DNA from: Flavisolibacter longurius
Lineage (GTDB): Bacteria > Bacteroidota > Bacteroidia > Chitinophagales > Chitinophagaceae
Length of the DNA stretch: 64,000 bases
Assembly: GCA_014163555.1 (NCBI GenBank)
Contig: JACJGO010000001.1
Location: 248,001-312,000 of the forward strand
Direction of reading: 5' to 3'
A model generated the notes under the pieces. The model was not told the DNA's origin. It saw only the letters and a program-made list of their open reading frames with translations, and did not search any database. The position numbers were made by a program, and so were the translations under genes. How positions within the stretch are numbered: position 1 is the first letter of the stretch; each line of letters opens with the position of its first letter. Shown in pieces: positions 31,910-39,218 of the stretch.

Positions 31910-32743
31910 ATGAGCATGAAACGGTTTCTTCGTTTTTACGCTCTTGCCTGTCTTCTTTCATGGCTGATCTGGATTCCTCTGTTCCTGCCGGCGTTGGGGA
32001 TTAACATAACGCTGCAAATTCCCTACAACCATGCTTTGGGCGGATTGGGTCCGCTGCTGGCCGCTTTTATTATTGTTTTTTGGGAAAATGGCCGTTGTGG
32101 TGTCAAAAGTCTTTTGAAAAGGATGACCCGCGTTCGTCCGCTGAAATGGCTGGCCCTTTCTTTTTTCAGTCCGTTTATATTGCTGCTGATGGCCGGTTTT
32201 CTTCAGGCCCTTTTCAATGATCGTTTTTTGTCTGTAGGTCAGATGTTCACATCCAAGGAATTCCCACAGTTTTCATTCCTTTTGTTTTTCCTGTATAACC
32301 TTATTTTCTTTGGTTTTGGCGAAGAATCCGGGTGGGCAGGTTATGGTGTTCCGGTTTTGCAACAGCGTTTTTCGCCCCTTTCCGCAGCCTTTATTTTTAC
32401 CGGTTTTTGGGCGATTTGGCACCTGCCCTTGTTTTTCTACCGGCCAGGCTACAGCAGCATGGATGTGACAGGTATTATTGGCTGGACGCTCAGCCTCCTC
32501 ACCGGCCGTGTCCTTCTATCCTGGTTTCAAAATGCATCCCACGGCAGCATTTTTATCTGCGCTGTTTTTCATGCCACCATCGATATGGCGTTTACATCGG
32601 CGGCCACTACGGAGCAGCTTTCCGTTTATACCGGTATGCTGGTAACGGTGTGGGGAATAACAATGCTGATCCCGCTGCAAAGAAAAAGGCTTTCCAAAAA
32701 AGGAAAGCCTGAAACCGATTATGCAATACGCTCCCCTGCTTAG
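31910..32743 (+). CDS. CPBP-family membrane protein with altered EExxxR motif
   Basis: A 277-residue multi-pass membrane protein of the CPBP/Abi (CAAX-protease-like) family; about eight helices. The family motifs are visible: GEESGWAGYGVPVLQQRF (Glu138, Glu139), FWAIWHLPLFF (His171) and FHATIDMAF. In active members the first motif is EExxxR; here the Arg position is Ala (EESGWA), so protease activity is uncertain. The gene may start at 31910 or 31916. Its 3' end overlaps the convergent regulator gene by 4 bases and contains that gene's terminator. Confidence 0.85.
   Translation: MSMKRFLRFYALACLLSWLIWIPLFLPALGINITLQIPYNHALGGLGPLLAAFIIVFWENGRCGVKSLLKRMTRVRPLKWLALSFFSPFILLLMAGFLQALFNDRFLSVGQMFTSKEFPQFSFLLFFLYNLIFFGFGEESGWAGYGVPVLQQRFSPLSAAFIFTGFWAIWHLPLFFYRPGYSSMDVTGIIGWTLSLLTGRVLLSWFQNASHGSIFICAVFHATIDMAFTSAATTEQLSVYTGMLVTVWGITMLIPLQRKRLSKKGKPETDYAIRSPA
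32688..32709 (-). terminator. Terminator of the REC-Crp regulator gene, inside a coding region
   Basis: Read on the minus strand: AGGCTTTCC-TTTTTT-GGAAAGCCT followed by TTTTTC. It lies about 30 bases after the regulator stop and wholly inside the C-terminal codons of the convergent CPBP gene. Confidence 0.75.
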
Positions 32744-33798
32744 TACAACAGGTTTTTCAGCTTATCCAGATTGATGATGGAAATCTTGCCGCTTTTTATT
32801 TCAATCAATCCCTCGCTTTTGAAATCGCTCAGAGTGCGTATCAGCGATTCTGTTGCCGTGCCCACATATTGCGCAATGTCTTCCCTGGAAAATTCAATCA
32901 GGCTTTTTTGTCCGTCTTTGTTGAATTTTTCATGAATATCTACCAGGGCCTTTGCTACCCGCTTCCGCAAAGAGCTGTAAGCCAGGTTCAGCAGCCGCTC
33001 TTCTTTTTCTTTTACATTTTGGGTAACGATGCGTATAAACTTGGTAGCAATATTGATATCGCTGTAGATCATGCCCAGAAATTCTTCACGCGGTATTTGC
33101 ATGATCTCGGCATCTTCCAGGATAGTAGCGCTGTCGTCGTAGTTTTTATCTTCAATCAGCGCAGAATACCCGATAAAATCACCGGCGCTGAAAAGGTCGG
33201 TGATGTATTCTTTCCCATCCTCGTGGGTTTTGTAGGCCTTTACTTTTCCGCTAACGAGGTAATAAAGAAAACGCGGACGTTTGCTCTCTTGGTAAAGCGT
33301 TTGTTTTTTATTGAAGCTTTCCACGGCGTACTGATCGGATAAATGCTTTAGCAAGCCGGTGTCTTTTACATCTCTTACAAACTGTGAAAGGCCTTGTGGT
33401 GTAGAGGCATAATTCTGTTGCAGCACTTCGGCCTTTTTCAGCCGTACTTCAATTGCATTCAGCAGTTCAATATCCTCAAATGGCTTGGTCACATAATCAT
33501 CGGCGCCCATTTCCATGCCTTTGCGGAAATCGCTTCGCTCCGTTTTGGCCGTTAAAAAAATGAAAGGGATGTTTTGCGTGTCCGCATTTTTGCGCAGCAG
33601 GTGCAGCACGCCGTAACCGTCGAGCTCCGGCATCATGATATCACATACAATTACATCGGGTTTTTCTTTGGTGGCCACTTCCACGCCCCGCTTGCCGTTT
33701 TCGGCCGTGAGTGTTTTATAGCCTGCCAGGTCTAAAATTTCAGCCGTGTTTTCGCGTAAATCGTTGTTGTCGTCAATGACCAGAATTGTCTTCGCCAT
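32740..33798 (-). CDS. Response regulator fused to Crp/Fnr transcription factor
   Basis: A 352-residue hybrid: receiver domain (1-125; phospho-acceptor Asp53 in VIVCDIMMPELDG, Lys in VTKPFED), cyclic-nucleotide-binding-like domain (about 150-260, LYYLVSGKVKAYKTHEDGKEYI) and a Crp-type helix-turn-helix (about 290-352, FSREDIAQYVGTATESLIRTLSDF). The recognition helix keeps the Glu and Arg that read the TGA half-site in Crp/Fnr proteins; no N-terminal Fe-S cysteines are present. It overlaps the histidine kinase start by 26 bases, so the pair is coupled. It is the natural candidate for the FNR-like boxes found in this region (inference). Confidence 0.92.
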   Translation of the reverse strand: MAKTILVIDDNNDLRENTAEILDLAGYKTLTAENGKRGVEVATKEKPDVIVCDIMMPELDGYGVLHLLRKNADTQNIPFIFLTAKTERSDFRKGMEMGADDYVTKPFEDIELLNAIEVRLKKAEVLQQNYASTPQGLSQFVRDVKDTGLLKHLSDQYAVESFNKKQTLYQESKRPRFLYYLVSGKVKAYKTHEDGKEYITDLFSAGDFIGYSALIEDKNYDDSATILEDAEIMQIPREEFLGMIYSDINIATKFIRIVTQNVKEKEERLLNLAYSSLRKRVAKALVDIHEKFNKDGQKSLIEFSREDIAQYVGTATESLIRTLSDFKSEGLIEIKSGKISIINLDKLKNLLY

Positions 33799-35356
33799 GT
33801 TGATTCTCGTTTATGGGGATTGTTACGGTTACCGTGGTGCCTTCCCCCAAGGCACTCTTCAAATTTATAGAACCCCCGATTAATTCGGTGTATCGTTTTA
33901 CAATATGCAGTCCCAGGCCGGTTCCCTGGATGTTGATGGCGTTTTTGCCACGAAAGAAAGAACTGAAAAGGTGCTCCTGGTCTTCTTCTGAAATACCGAT
34001 ACCCTTGTCTGTTACCCGGATGTTGGCCACGCCTTCCTGCACTTCGCTGCCCACCTCCACGGTGGCATCTTCCGGAGAAAATTTCAATGCGTTGGAGATA
34101 AGATTGATCAGGATATTCTTCAGCAGTTTTTTGTCGCTGTACACCTCATCGGGACCGTTGTGATCGTATTTAATTTCCTGCCCGTTGCGAACCATACCCC
34201 TTACTTCGTCTATGGTATCATGAATGGTTTCAGATAAAAGAAACTCTCCTTTTTGCGCACCGATCTTGCCTTCGTCCAGCTTACCCAGGCTCAGGAAATC
34301 TTCCAACAGGTCGTTGAGGTGTTTTACACTTTCCCGGATCCGCTTTACATGTTTGTCCCGGTTAGGCTGCTGTTCGGTGGTGGTATATTTTGCAATCAAT
34401 GAAGCAGAAGAAAGCACGGAACTCAACGGGGTACGGAACTCATGCGAGGCCATGGAAACAAAACGGCTTTTGATTTCATTGAGCTGCCGCTCTTTGTCCA
34501 GGGCTTCGCTCAACTCAGCTTGCGACTGCTCCAGCCGTTGCAGGGCTTCTTTCAGAATTATGGTCCGCTCTTCCACCTTGGCTTCCAGTTCGGTGTTCAT
34601 GCGGCGCACATCGTTGGTCACTTTTTCAAGCTGCTTTTGTTGCTGCAGCATGCTGCGTTCAATTTCTTTACGATGCGTGATATCCACCACAAAAGCAATC
34701 ACGTACTGCCTGTCGTTTTGCCGGTAAGAGCTCAGGCTCACTTCCACAGGGAAATTGCTGCCGTCTTTTTTCTGCCCGAAAAGATCGCGGCCCGAACCCA
34801 TTTCCCGGTTTGACGGGTGTTCGTAAAAACCATCCCGCAACTGTACATGGCCTGCCCGATACCTTGTAGGCAACAACACTTCCACTTTCTGTCCCACCAG
34901 TTCCTGCGCATTGTACCCAAACATGTTGCAGGCTGATGGATTCACCAGCACAATCGAGGCCGTTTGGTCGGCCAGGATGATACCTTCCGTGGCGTTTTCA
35001 AAAAGAGAAGTCATGTGCGATTTATCAAACTGCATGCTTCGGAGCAGCCCTTTGATATAAAGCACAATCAGGGTAGAAAACAGGATCAGGACAAAGAGGA
35101 AAATGTATTCAGCCCAGGAAGTTTCCGTGCCTCGTCCAAGTTTGTTCCAGAACAAAAATCCAAAAACAATGGCACTGCTGCCAACACCGGCAATGAGGGT
35201 TGAACTGTGCGTGGGCACGAAAACCGAAAAGAAAATGACAACCAGCAATCCGCTGAGCGTAATGCTGTAGCCGGGCATAAAAAAGGCAAGCGCAATGGTT
35301 AAAATAAACACCAGCACCGCGTAAATCGTAGCTCTGCGACGGGAAAGTTGTGGCAT
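33773..35356 (-). CDS. Membrane histidine kinase with FixL-type PAS domain
   Basis: A 527-residue sensor kinase from the ATG at 35356 (a GTG two codons upstream is also open). Order: about four membrane helices (10-105), a PAS domain (about 112-228), a coiled coil (about 234-295), a HisKA domain with the phospho-acceptor in MASHEFRTPLSS (about residue 305), and HATPase_c with NLISNALKF, DKGIGI and GTGLGLHIV. The PAS domain follows the FixL pattern: LLPTRYRAGH (His about 170, the place of the haem-ligating His), then MGSGRDLFGQKKDGSNFPVEV. Haem binding is possible, but many haem-free relatives share these residues. It is partnered with the overlapping regulator gene. Confidence 0.92.
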   Translation of the reverse strand: MPQLSRRRATIYAVLVFILTIALAFFMPGYSITLSGLLVVIFFSVFVPTHSSTLIAGVGSSAIVFGFLFWNKLGRGTETSWAEYIFLFVLILFSTLIVLYIKGLLRSMQFDKSHMTSLFENATEGIILADQTASIVLVNPSACNMFGYNAQELVGQKVEVLLPTRYRAGHVQLRDGFYEHPSNREMGSGRDLFGQKKDGSNFPVEVSLSSYRQNDRQYVIAFVVDITHRKEIERSMLQQQKQLEKVTNDVRRMNTELEAKVEERTIILKEALQRLEQSQAELSEALDKERQLNEIKSRFVSMASHEFRTPLSSVLSSASLIAKYTTTEQQPNRDKHVKRIRESVKHLNDLLEDFLSLGKLDEGKIGAQKGEFLLSETIHDTIDEVRGMVRNGQEIKYDHNGPDEVYSDKKLLKNILINLISNALKFSPEDATVEVGSEVQEGVANIRVTDKGIGISEEDQEHLFSSFFRGKNAINIQGTGLGLHIVKRYTELIGGSINLKSALGEGTTVTVTIPINENQHGEDNSGH

Positions 35357-35398
35357 GGTCACAAATGAATCGCTTTGCGCAAACTTAAGGGAGATAGT

Positions 35399-36121
35399 TT
35401 ATAGTTGCAGCAAGCTCTTTTCCATTTCCAATACCCGCGGGAAAAGGATGTTATTTTCAAGGTGCTTGTGCTGCACCAGATCCGCGTCAAATTCTTTCAT
35501 TTTGTTATACAACACCTGGTAATTGGTACAGGCATCGGAGTTGTAGGTATACTGATCTGTCAGCTCCCGCAGGTGCTTTAAATGCGTGGCAATCCGGCCG
35601 TGTTCCACCTTCACCGTTTCAGCCAGGGGCTTGCTCATGGTGCGTACAAACAAATTCCCGTACACCTCTTTGCGGTTGTAGGTATTCACAATTTGCTTTA
35701 CATACGGAAAGATGCTTTCTTCCTCCCGGTCCGTGTGCTCTTCCACTTCGGAAACGAGGTGGTTGAAGGTTTCGTGAACAGCCGCCAGGTGCGGGAACTT
35801 TTTCAGGTGACCGGGCACATAGCTGTTCATGAATGCTTTCAGCGGTGGCAGCACCTCGCGGATATAACCGTGATGAACATGTGTAATGTAATCGATAAGA
35901 AAAGCCATGGGCCATTGCGCAAAGGCGGTGGAACTGGGCAGGTTAAAATTCCGGGTAGCCTGCTGCAGGTCTTCCTCTAACTTGACTTTGTCAACTTTCT
36001 GCAGAGCACAAGCCTCTTCCAGTGGAAGGTCGCCACCGCAACAGTAGTTGATGCCATATTTCTTGAATACGTCCGCCGTACGGTAATCATTGCGAACAAT
36101 CTGTGATACTGTTTTCGTCAT
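35399..36121 (-). CDS. ric: Iron-sulfur cluster repair di-iron protein Ric (ScdA/YtfE)
   Basis: Cytoplasmic di-iron protein that repairs Fe-S clusters damaged by nitric oxide or peroxide. 240 residues: an N-terminal DUF542 (ScdA-N) domain with TADVFKKYGINYCCGG carrying the Cys pair, then a hemerythrin-like domain with the metal-binding His/Glu set (THVHHGYIREVLP, VEEHTDREEESIFP, EHGRIATHLKHLRELTDQY, QHKHLENNILFPRV). It lies 26 bases downstream of the Rrf2 regulator gene on the same strand, a pairing typical of NO-stress operons. Confidence 0.95.
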   Translation of the reverse strand: MTKTVSQIVRNDYRTADVFKKYGINYCCGGDLPLEEACALQKVDKVKLEEDLQQATRNFNLPSSTAFAQWPMAFLIDYITHVHHGYIREVLPPLKAFMNSYVPGHLKKFPHLAAVHETFNHLVSEVEEHTDREEESIFPYVKQIVNTYNRKEVYGNLFVRTMSKPLAETVKVEHGRIATHLKHLRELTDQYTYNSDACTNYQVLYNKMKEFDADLVQHKHLENNILFPRVLEMEKSLLQL

Positions 36122-36147
36122 GGTGCTTACTGGTTAAACCTGTATGG

Positions 36148-36603
36148 TTAGATGATCGGTTGATAATGTGTGGTAATACTTTCCAGGAAATCAGCCTTAT
36201 CGCCTTTCAGCAAGTCGCCAATGGTTGTATTGGATAAAACCTGGCGCAATTGCTGCTTTACGCCTTCCATTTGCCCGTGCAGCGGACAAGGATTGGCATG
36301 ATGGCAAGCCTGCATGCGCATCGAACAGTTCCGGAACGTATCCGGGCCATCCGTCAGGTTAAAAATTTCAATCAGTTGTATGGTCTCTGTTTCCGGCATC
36401 AGTGCAAAGCCCCCCGTTTTGCCTTTAGAAGAAGACAACACGCCGGCCTTGGCCAGCTTTTTCAGCGTCTTGCTCATAAAATGCCGGGGCACAACCAGCT
36501 TTTCCGAAATTTCTTCCGCTTGCACAAATCGTCTTGTATCCTCCAACATGGCGATATACAAAACTCCCCGCACTGCATAACCAAACGATTTGGAAAAGAT
36601 CAT
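36148..36603 (-). CDS. Rrf2-family Fe-S regulator, NsrR-like
   Basis: A 151-residue winged-helix regulator. HTH region FGYAVRGVLYIAMLEDTRRFVQAEEISEKLVVPRHFMSKTL. Three Cys (93, 100, 106 in RNCSMRMQACHHANPCPLHG) sit where NsrR/IscR bind their cluster; C-x6-C-x5-C spacing matches this class. Co-transcribed with ric, so NO sensing (NsrR role) is the likely function rather than IscR. A possible operator lies in its leader (GAC...GTC around 36611-36633, weak). It is divergent from the membrane protein gene at 36762. Confidence 0.9.
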   Translation of the reverse strand: MIFSKSFGYAVRGVLYIAMLEDTRRFVQAEEISEKLVVPRHFMSKTLKKLAKAGVLSSSKGKTGGFALMPETETIQLIEIFNLTDGPDTFRNCSMRMQACHHANPCPLHGQMEGVKQQLRQVLSNTTIGDLLKGDKADFLESITTHYQPII

Positions 36604-36654
36604 ACCTGTCCACGATAAGGGACAAACATAGTCAGGCGCTGCTTTTCAGAAATA

Positions 36655-36666
36655 TGATTTTCATCA
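36655..36666. promoter_or_regulatory. FNR-like box TGATTTTCATCA
   Basis: Perfect TGAT-N4-ATCA palindrome in the divergent spacer between the rrf2-like and membrane protein genes. The identical 12-mer lies in front of the paralogous membrane protein gene at 47254. A TACTTCCT element about 20 bases on could be the -7 region for the plus-strand gene. Confidence 0.6.
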
Positions 36667-36761
36667 GGTTGGTTTTTGATTTTACTTCCTGCCTGGAAAA
36701 AGGCTGGGACAGAACTTGCAGCCGATTCTTAAATTGACCACAAACAGCAGGAACCCATGGA

Positions 36762-38039
36762 ATGTTTCTTGCTTTCAACCCTGGTAACATGCAACGGAAA
36801 AAAAGCTTCTGGATTGGTTTAAGCCTGCTGAACTTATCTCTGATTGCCCTTTTCGGGTTGTTGATGCGCAGCAAAATACTTTTCCCGATTCCGGTTTTGG
36901 ATTACCGTAACCTGCTTAGCGCCCATTCGCATTTTGCCTTTGGCGGATGGGCCGGACTGGCCCTCCTTACATTTTTGATTTACGAAGTGCTACCTGCCGA
37001 AAAAGGAAGTAAAAAGATTTACCAGACTATTCTGTGGGGGATCGAGATCAGTTCGCTGGGCATGGCAGCCACCTTTCCTTTTTGGGGATACACGGCGGTG
37101 TCCATTGGTTTTTCTTCGCTGTACATAATTGTCACGTATGTTTTCGGATGGGTATACTGGAAAGATATGCGACACCAACAATTGGACCCTGTGATCAAAA
37201 TGACAAGCCTGGGTGCGGTTGCTTCCTTACTGTTATCGGCAATCGGGCCTGCAATTTTATCCTACATACTTATTACCCACTCTACCAATTCACTGCTCTA
37301 CCGCGATGCGATTTATACCTTTTTGCATTTCCAGTACAATGGGTTTTTCACCCTGGCCATCTTTGCCACACTCTTTTCGTATTGGTTGAAAAAAGGCCAT
37401 CACCTATCCCCTACGGCAAAACGTTTTTCAGTCTTTCTTCTTTTATCACTGATACCTTCTCTTTGCCTGGCCCTGCTCTGGCATAACATGATCATCTTTT
37501 ATGTTCTGGGAGCTTTTGGCTGCCTGTGCATTTTGATTAGTGTTTGCTACTTTATTCCGCTGTACAGGGAAAGTTTACAGAATAAGCTTTTTCCCCAATC
37601 AACAGCCCGACTTTTATGGTCAGCTGCTGCCATTTCATTTATTCTGAAAATGATCCTGACGATAGGCACCATTTATCCGCCGCTGGGCAATGCTGTGTAT
37701 GGAGCCCGACCAGTTATTATCGGGTTTTTACACCTGGTGTTCCTGGGCTTTGTTTCGTTTTTTATTTTAAGCACTGCAATTGAAGATGGTTACTTTACCC
37801 GTAACCAAAAAACTATTGTGTGGCCGTTTTACCTTTTTGGCCTGGGGGTTCTGTTCAACGAAGTTTTTTTAATGCTTCAAGGGCTGGAGATTCTGTTGAA
37901 AACAAATTCACCCGTTTATTATTGGCTGTTATGGATTGGAGCCATACTTCTTTTCCTGGGATCGTTTTCCCTGGCTATTGCATTTTATTCGAACCGCACC
38001 CTACAAAAAAAAGCCGCGGCAACAGCCACGGCTTCTTAA
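36762..38039 (+). CDS. His-rich ~12-helix membrane protein, unknown (copy 1)
   Basis: A 425-residue (416 from the ATG at 36789) integral membrane protein with about 12 hydrophobic helices. Not recognised as a named family. It is a clear paralogue of the gene at 45935. Residues conserved in both: HSHFAFGGW (His55, His57), FPxxGYxAVSIxFS, DAIYTFLHFQYNGFF (His189), LLWH (His241) and GFLHLVFLGFV (His324). Five helix-borne His in this order recall haem-copper oxidase subunit I or NnrS, and the HxH...GW block resembles a cbb3-type helix. The context (Rrf2, ric, nos genes, FNR-like box) points to a haem/copper protein acting on NO or in electron transfer. This is inference. Confidence 0.7.
   Translation: MFLAFNPGNMQRKKSFWIGLSLLNLSLIALFGLLMRSKILFPIPVLDYRNLLSAHSHFAFGGWAGLALLTFLIYEVLPAEKGSKKIYQTILWGIEISSLGMAATFPFWGYTAVSIGFSSLYIIVTYVFGWVYWKDMRHQQLDPVIKMTSLGAVASLLLSAIGPAILSYILITHSTNSLLYRDAIYTFLHFQYNGFFTLAIFATLFSYWLKKGHHLSPTAKRFSVFLLLSLIPSLCLALLWHNMIIFYVLGAFGCLCILISVCYFIPLYRESLQNKLFPQSTARLLWSAAAISFILKMILTIGTIYPPLGNAVYGARPVIIGFLHLVFLGFVSFFILSTAIEDGYFTRNQKTIVWPFYLFGLGVLFNEVFLMLQGLEILLKTNSPVYYWLLWIGAILLFLGSFSLAIAFYSNRTLQKKAAATATAS
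38011..38034 (-). terminator. Terminator of the cytochrome c gene, inside a coding region
   Basis: On the minus strand AAGCCGTGG...CCGCGGCTT with one mismatch, followed by a T run. It lies downstream of the cytochrome stop, within the last codons of the convergent membrane protein gene. Confidence 0.6.
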
Positions 38040-38058
38040 ATCAAACAAACAATCCAAA

Positions 38059-38550
38059 TTAGTTTTTCCCGTCGTTCTTGCGCATAAACTCCAGCACGCC
38101 GCGGGCATCGGCATCGCTGAGGCTTTGGTTGGGCATACGCACCAAACACTCCTCCAGCATCTTTTGCGCAGCCGGATCTTTGTCAATCATTTCTTCGGTA
38201 TTGGTTACAAAGTTCATGATCCACTCAGGCGTTCTGCGGTCGGTAACCTTTGCAAAACCGGGGCCAACCAGTCGTTCTTCCGTTAGCTTATGACAAGAGG
38301 CACATTTTACCTCGTAAACATTTTTACCTGTTGCCACCATGCTTTCATCGAGCGGGTGGGTCAGCTCAACATTCTGGAATTTACCAATCCCTTTATCACT
38401 GGATTGGTTAGTTGCAGCCGAATTATCGGTTGTTGTTGTTTCCGTGCTGGTGGTAGCATCTGTACTGCCGGCGTTTTCGCCACTGTTACAAGCTACCAGG
38501 CCAGCAAAGGCTGCTACCATAAAAAACGATACAAAGCGCTTTTGATTCAT
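38059..38550 (-). CDS. Monohaem cytochrome c lipoprotein
   Basis: A 163-residue lipoprotein from the ATG at 38550: lipobox in AAFAGLVACNSGE (Cys21), then a Ser/Thr-rich linker to about residue 55, then a class I cytochrome c domain with C-x-x-C-H (CASCH, 83-87), GPGFAKVTDRRTPEWIMNFV, and a candidate axial Met in RMPNQ. It closely resembles the cytochrome at 53439 (GPALAGVDQRRSMDWIVNFV). A likely electron donor to NosZ, judging from its place. It has both an FNR-like and a GACAT box upstream. Confidence 0.93.
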   Translation of the reverse strand: MNQKRFVSFFMVAAFAGLVACNSGENAGSTDATTSTETTTTDNSAATNQSSDKGIGKFQNVELTHPLDESMVATGKNVYEVKCASCHKLTEERLVGPGFAKVTDRRTPEWIMNFVTNTEEMIDKDPAAQKMLEECLVRMPNQSLSDADARGVLEFMRKNDGKN

Positions 38551-38627
38551 AACTGTCAATTTTGAGGTCAATAATAAGCTGTTGTTAAAATGCGATAAAA
38601 TTGTGCCAATCGCTGAGGTGAAAAAAC

Positions 38628-38639
38628 TGACGAAAATCA
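38628..38639. promoter_or_regulatory. FNR-like box upstream of cytochrome c gene
   Basis: TGACGAAAATCA, which reads TGATTTTCGTCA on the minus strand: one base different from the boxes at 36655 and 47254. It is centred about 84 bases before the start codon. Confidence 0.5.
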
Positions 38640-38657
38640 CATTCCTCCCTGAAAAAA

Positions 38658-38669
38658 GACATAAATGTC
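38658..38669. promoter_or_regulatory. GACAT-N2-ATGTC palindrome upstream of cytochrome c gene
   Basis: GACATAAATGTC, a perfect 5+5 bp inverted repeat; on the minus strand it continues CTTTT toward the gene. It shares its core and 3' CTT with the boxes at 39165 and 48373. Confidence 0.5.
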
Positions 38670-38724
38670 TTTTATTCCGCAAATTCCTCTCAGTTTTCTA
38701 TCAAGCTCACACTATCATTTGTAT

Positions 38725-38958
38725 TTATTGCCCTCTTTGGATTGAATCGCTACTACCCACCTGCGACCCATTTCCAGGTGTTACATCCGGCACAATCACA
38801 GAATCATTCACCAGTTTCGTTGAGTCCGGTATGGCTTCTGATGGAGGGTGCACTACGGCCGGATCTTTTAATTCGGCGTCCGTCTGGTTGCTGTTGTTTC
38901 CGCAGGAAGAAAAAACTCCTGCCATAAAAACAAAAACAAGTAAGAATTTATAACGCAT
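38725..38958 (-). CDS. Small lipoprotein, unknown
   Basis: A 77-residue product with signal and lipobox (FLLVFVFMAGVFSSCGNN), followed by a short polar, Asp/Ser/Pro-rich tail with no further Cys or His. Probably a periplasm-facing lipoprotein of 58 residues. It sits between the cytochrome c and nosZ genes. No function can be read from it. Confidence 0.65.
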   Translation of the reverse strand: MRYKFLLVFVFMAGVFSSCGNNSNQTDAELKDPAVVHPPSEAIPDSTKLVNDSVIVPDVTPGNGSQVGSSDSIQRGQ

Positions 38959-39218
38959 ACTATTCTATTATTGTAGTGGTGAGACAAAAAATCCATGCCA
39001 ATGAAAGGAATGGTTTTCATAGATAAGGCTATTATTGAGCTCTTAAAAATTGCGAAAAACCAAGCGTATCGAGCAGCCAAAACGTATTCCTGAGTAATAT
39101 CATCTCTTCTTCTGACAGCCATCAATTCAAGCGCATCGGTAGCCTGATACATTTGTGTTTTACGGACATAGATGTCTTAATTAAATTTCTTATTACGCAC
39201 ATTTTTAAATCAACCTAT
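38959..39218. other. nosZ upstream region
   Basis: 260 bases with no gene. It holds the small-lipoprotein promoter on one strand and, for nosZ, a TACATTTG element (39148-39155) matching TAnnTTTG, followed at the expected transcription start by the GACAT palindrome at 39165. Confidence 0.5.
39148..39176 (+). promoter_or_regulatory. nosZ promoter -7 element with overlapping operator
   Basis: TACATTTG (39148-39155) fits the Bacteroidota -7 consensus. GACATAGATGTC (39165-39176), a perfect GACAT-N2-ATGTC palindrome followed by TTAA, falls just around the predicted start point, where a repressor would block transcription. A clear -33 TTTG is not seen. Confidence 0.55.

Noticed and set aside
36611-36633. 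GACAT-type operator in front of the Rrf2 gene (autoregulation)
   Set aside because: Only GAC...GTC arms with a 7-base gap match and the inner positions do not; kept as a remark, not a feature.
39153-39218. Longer NosZ with start at 39153
   Set aside because: It would cover the predicted promoter and operator and would put a charged, non-signal stretch before the Sec leader; the ATG at 39219 places the leader correctly.
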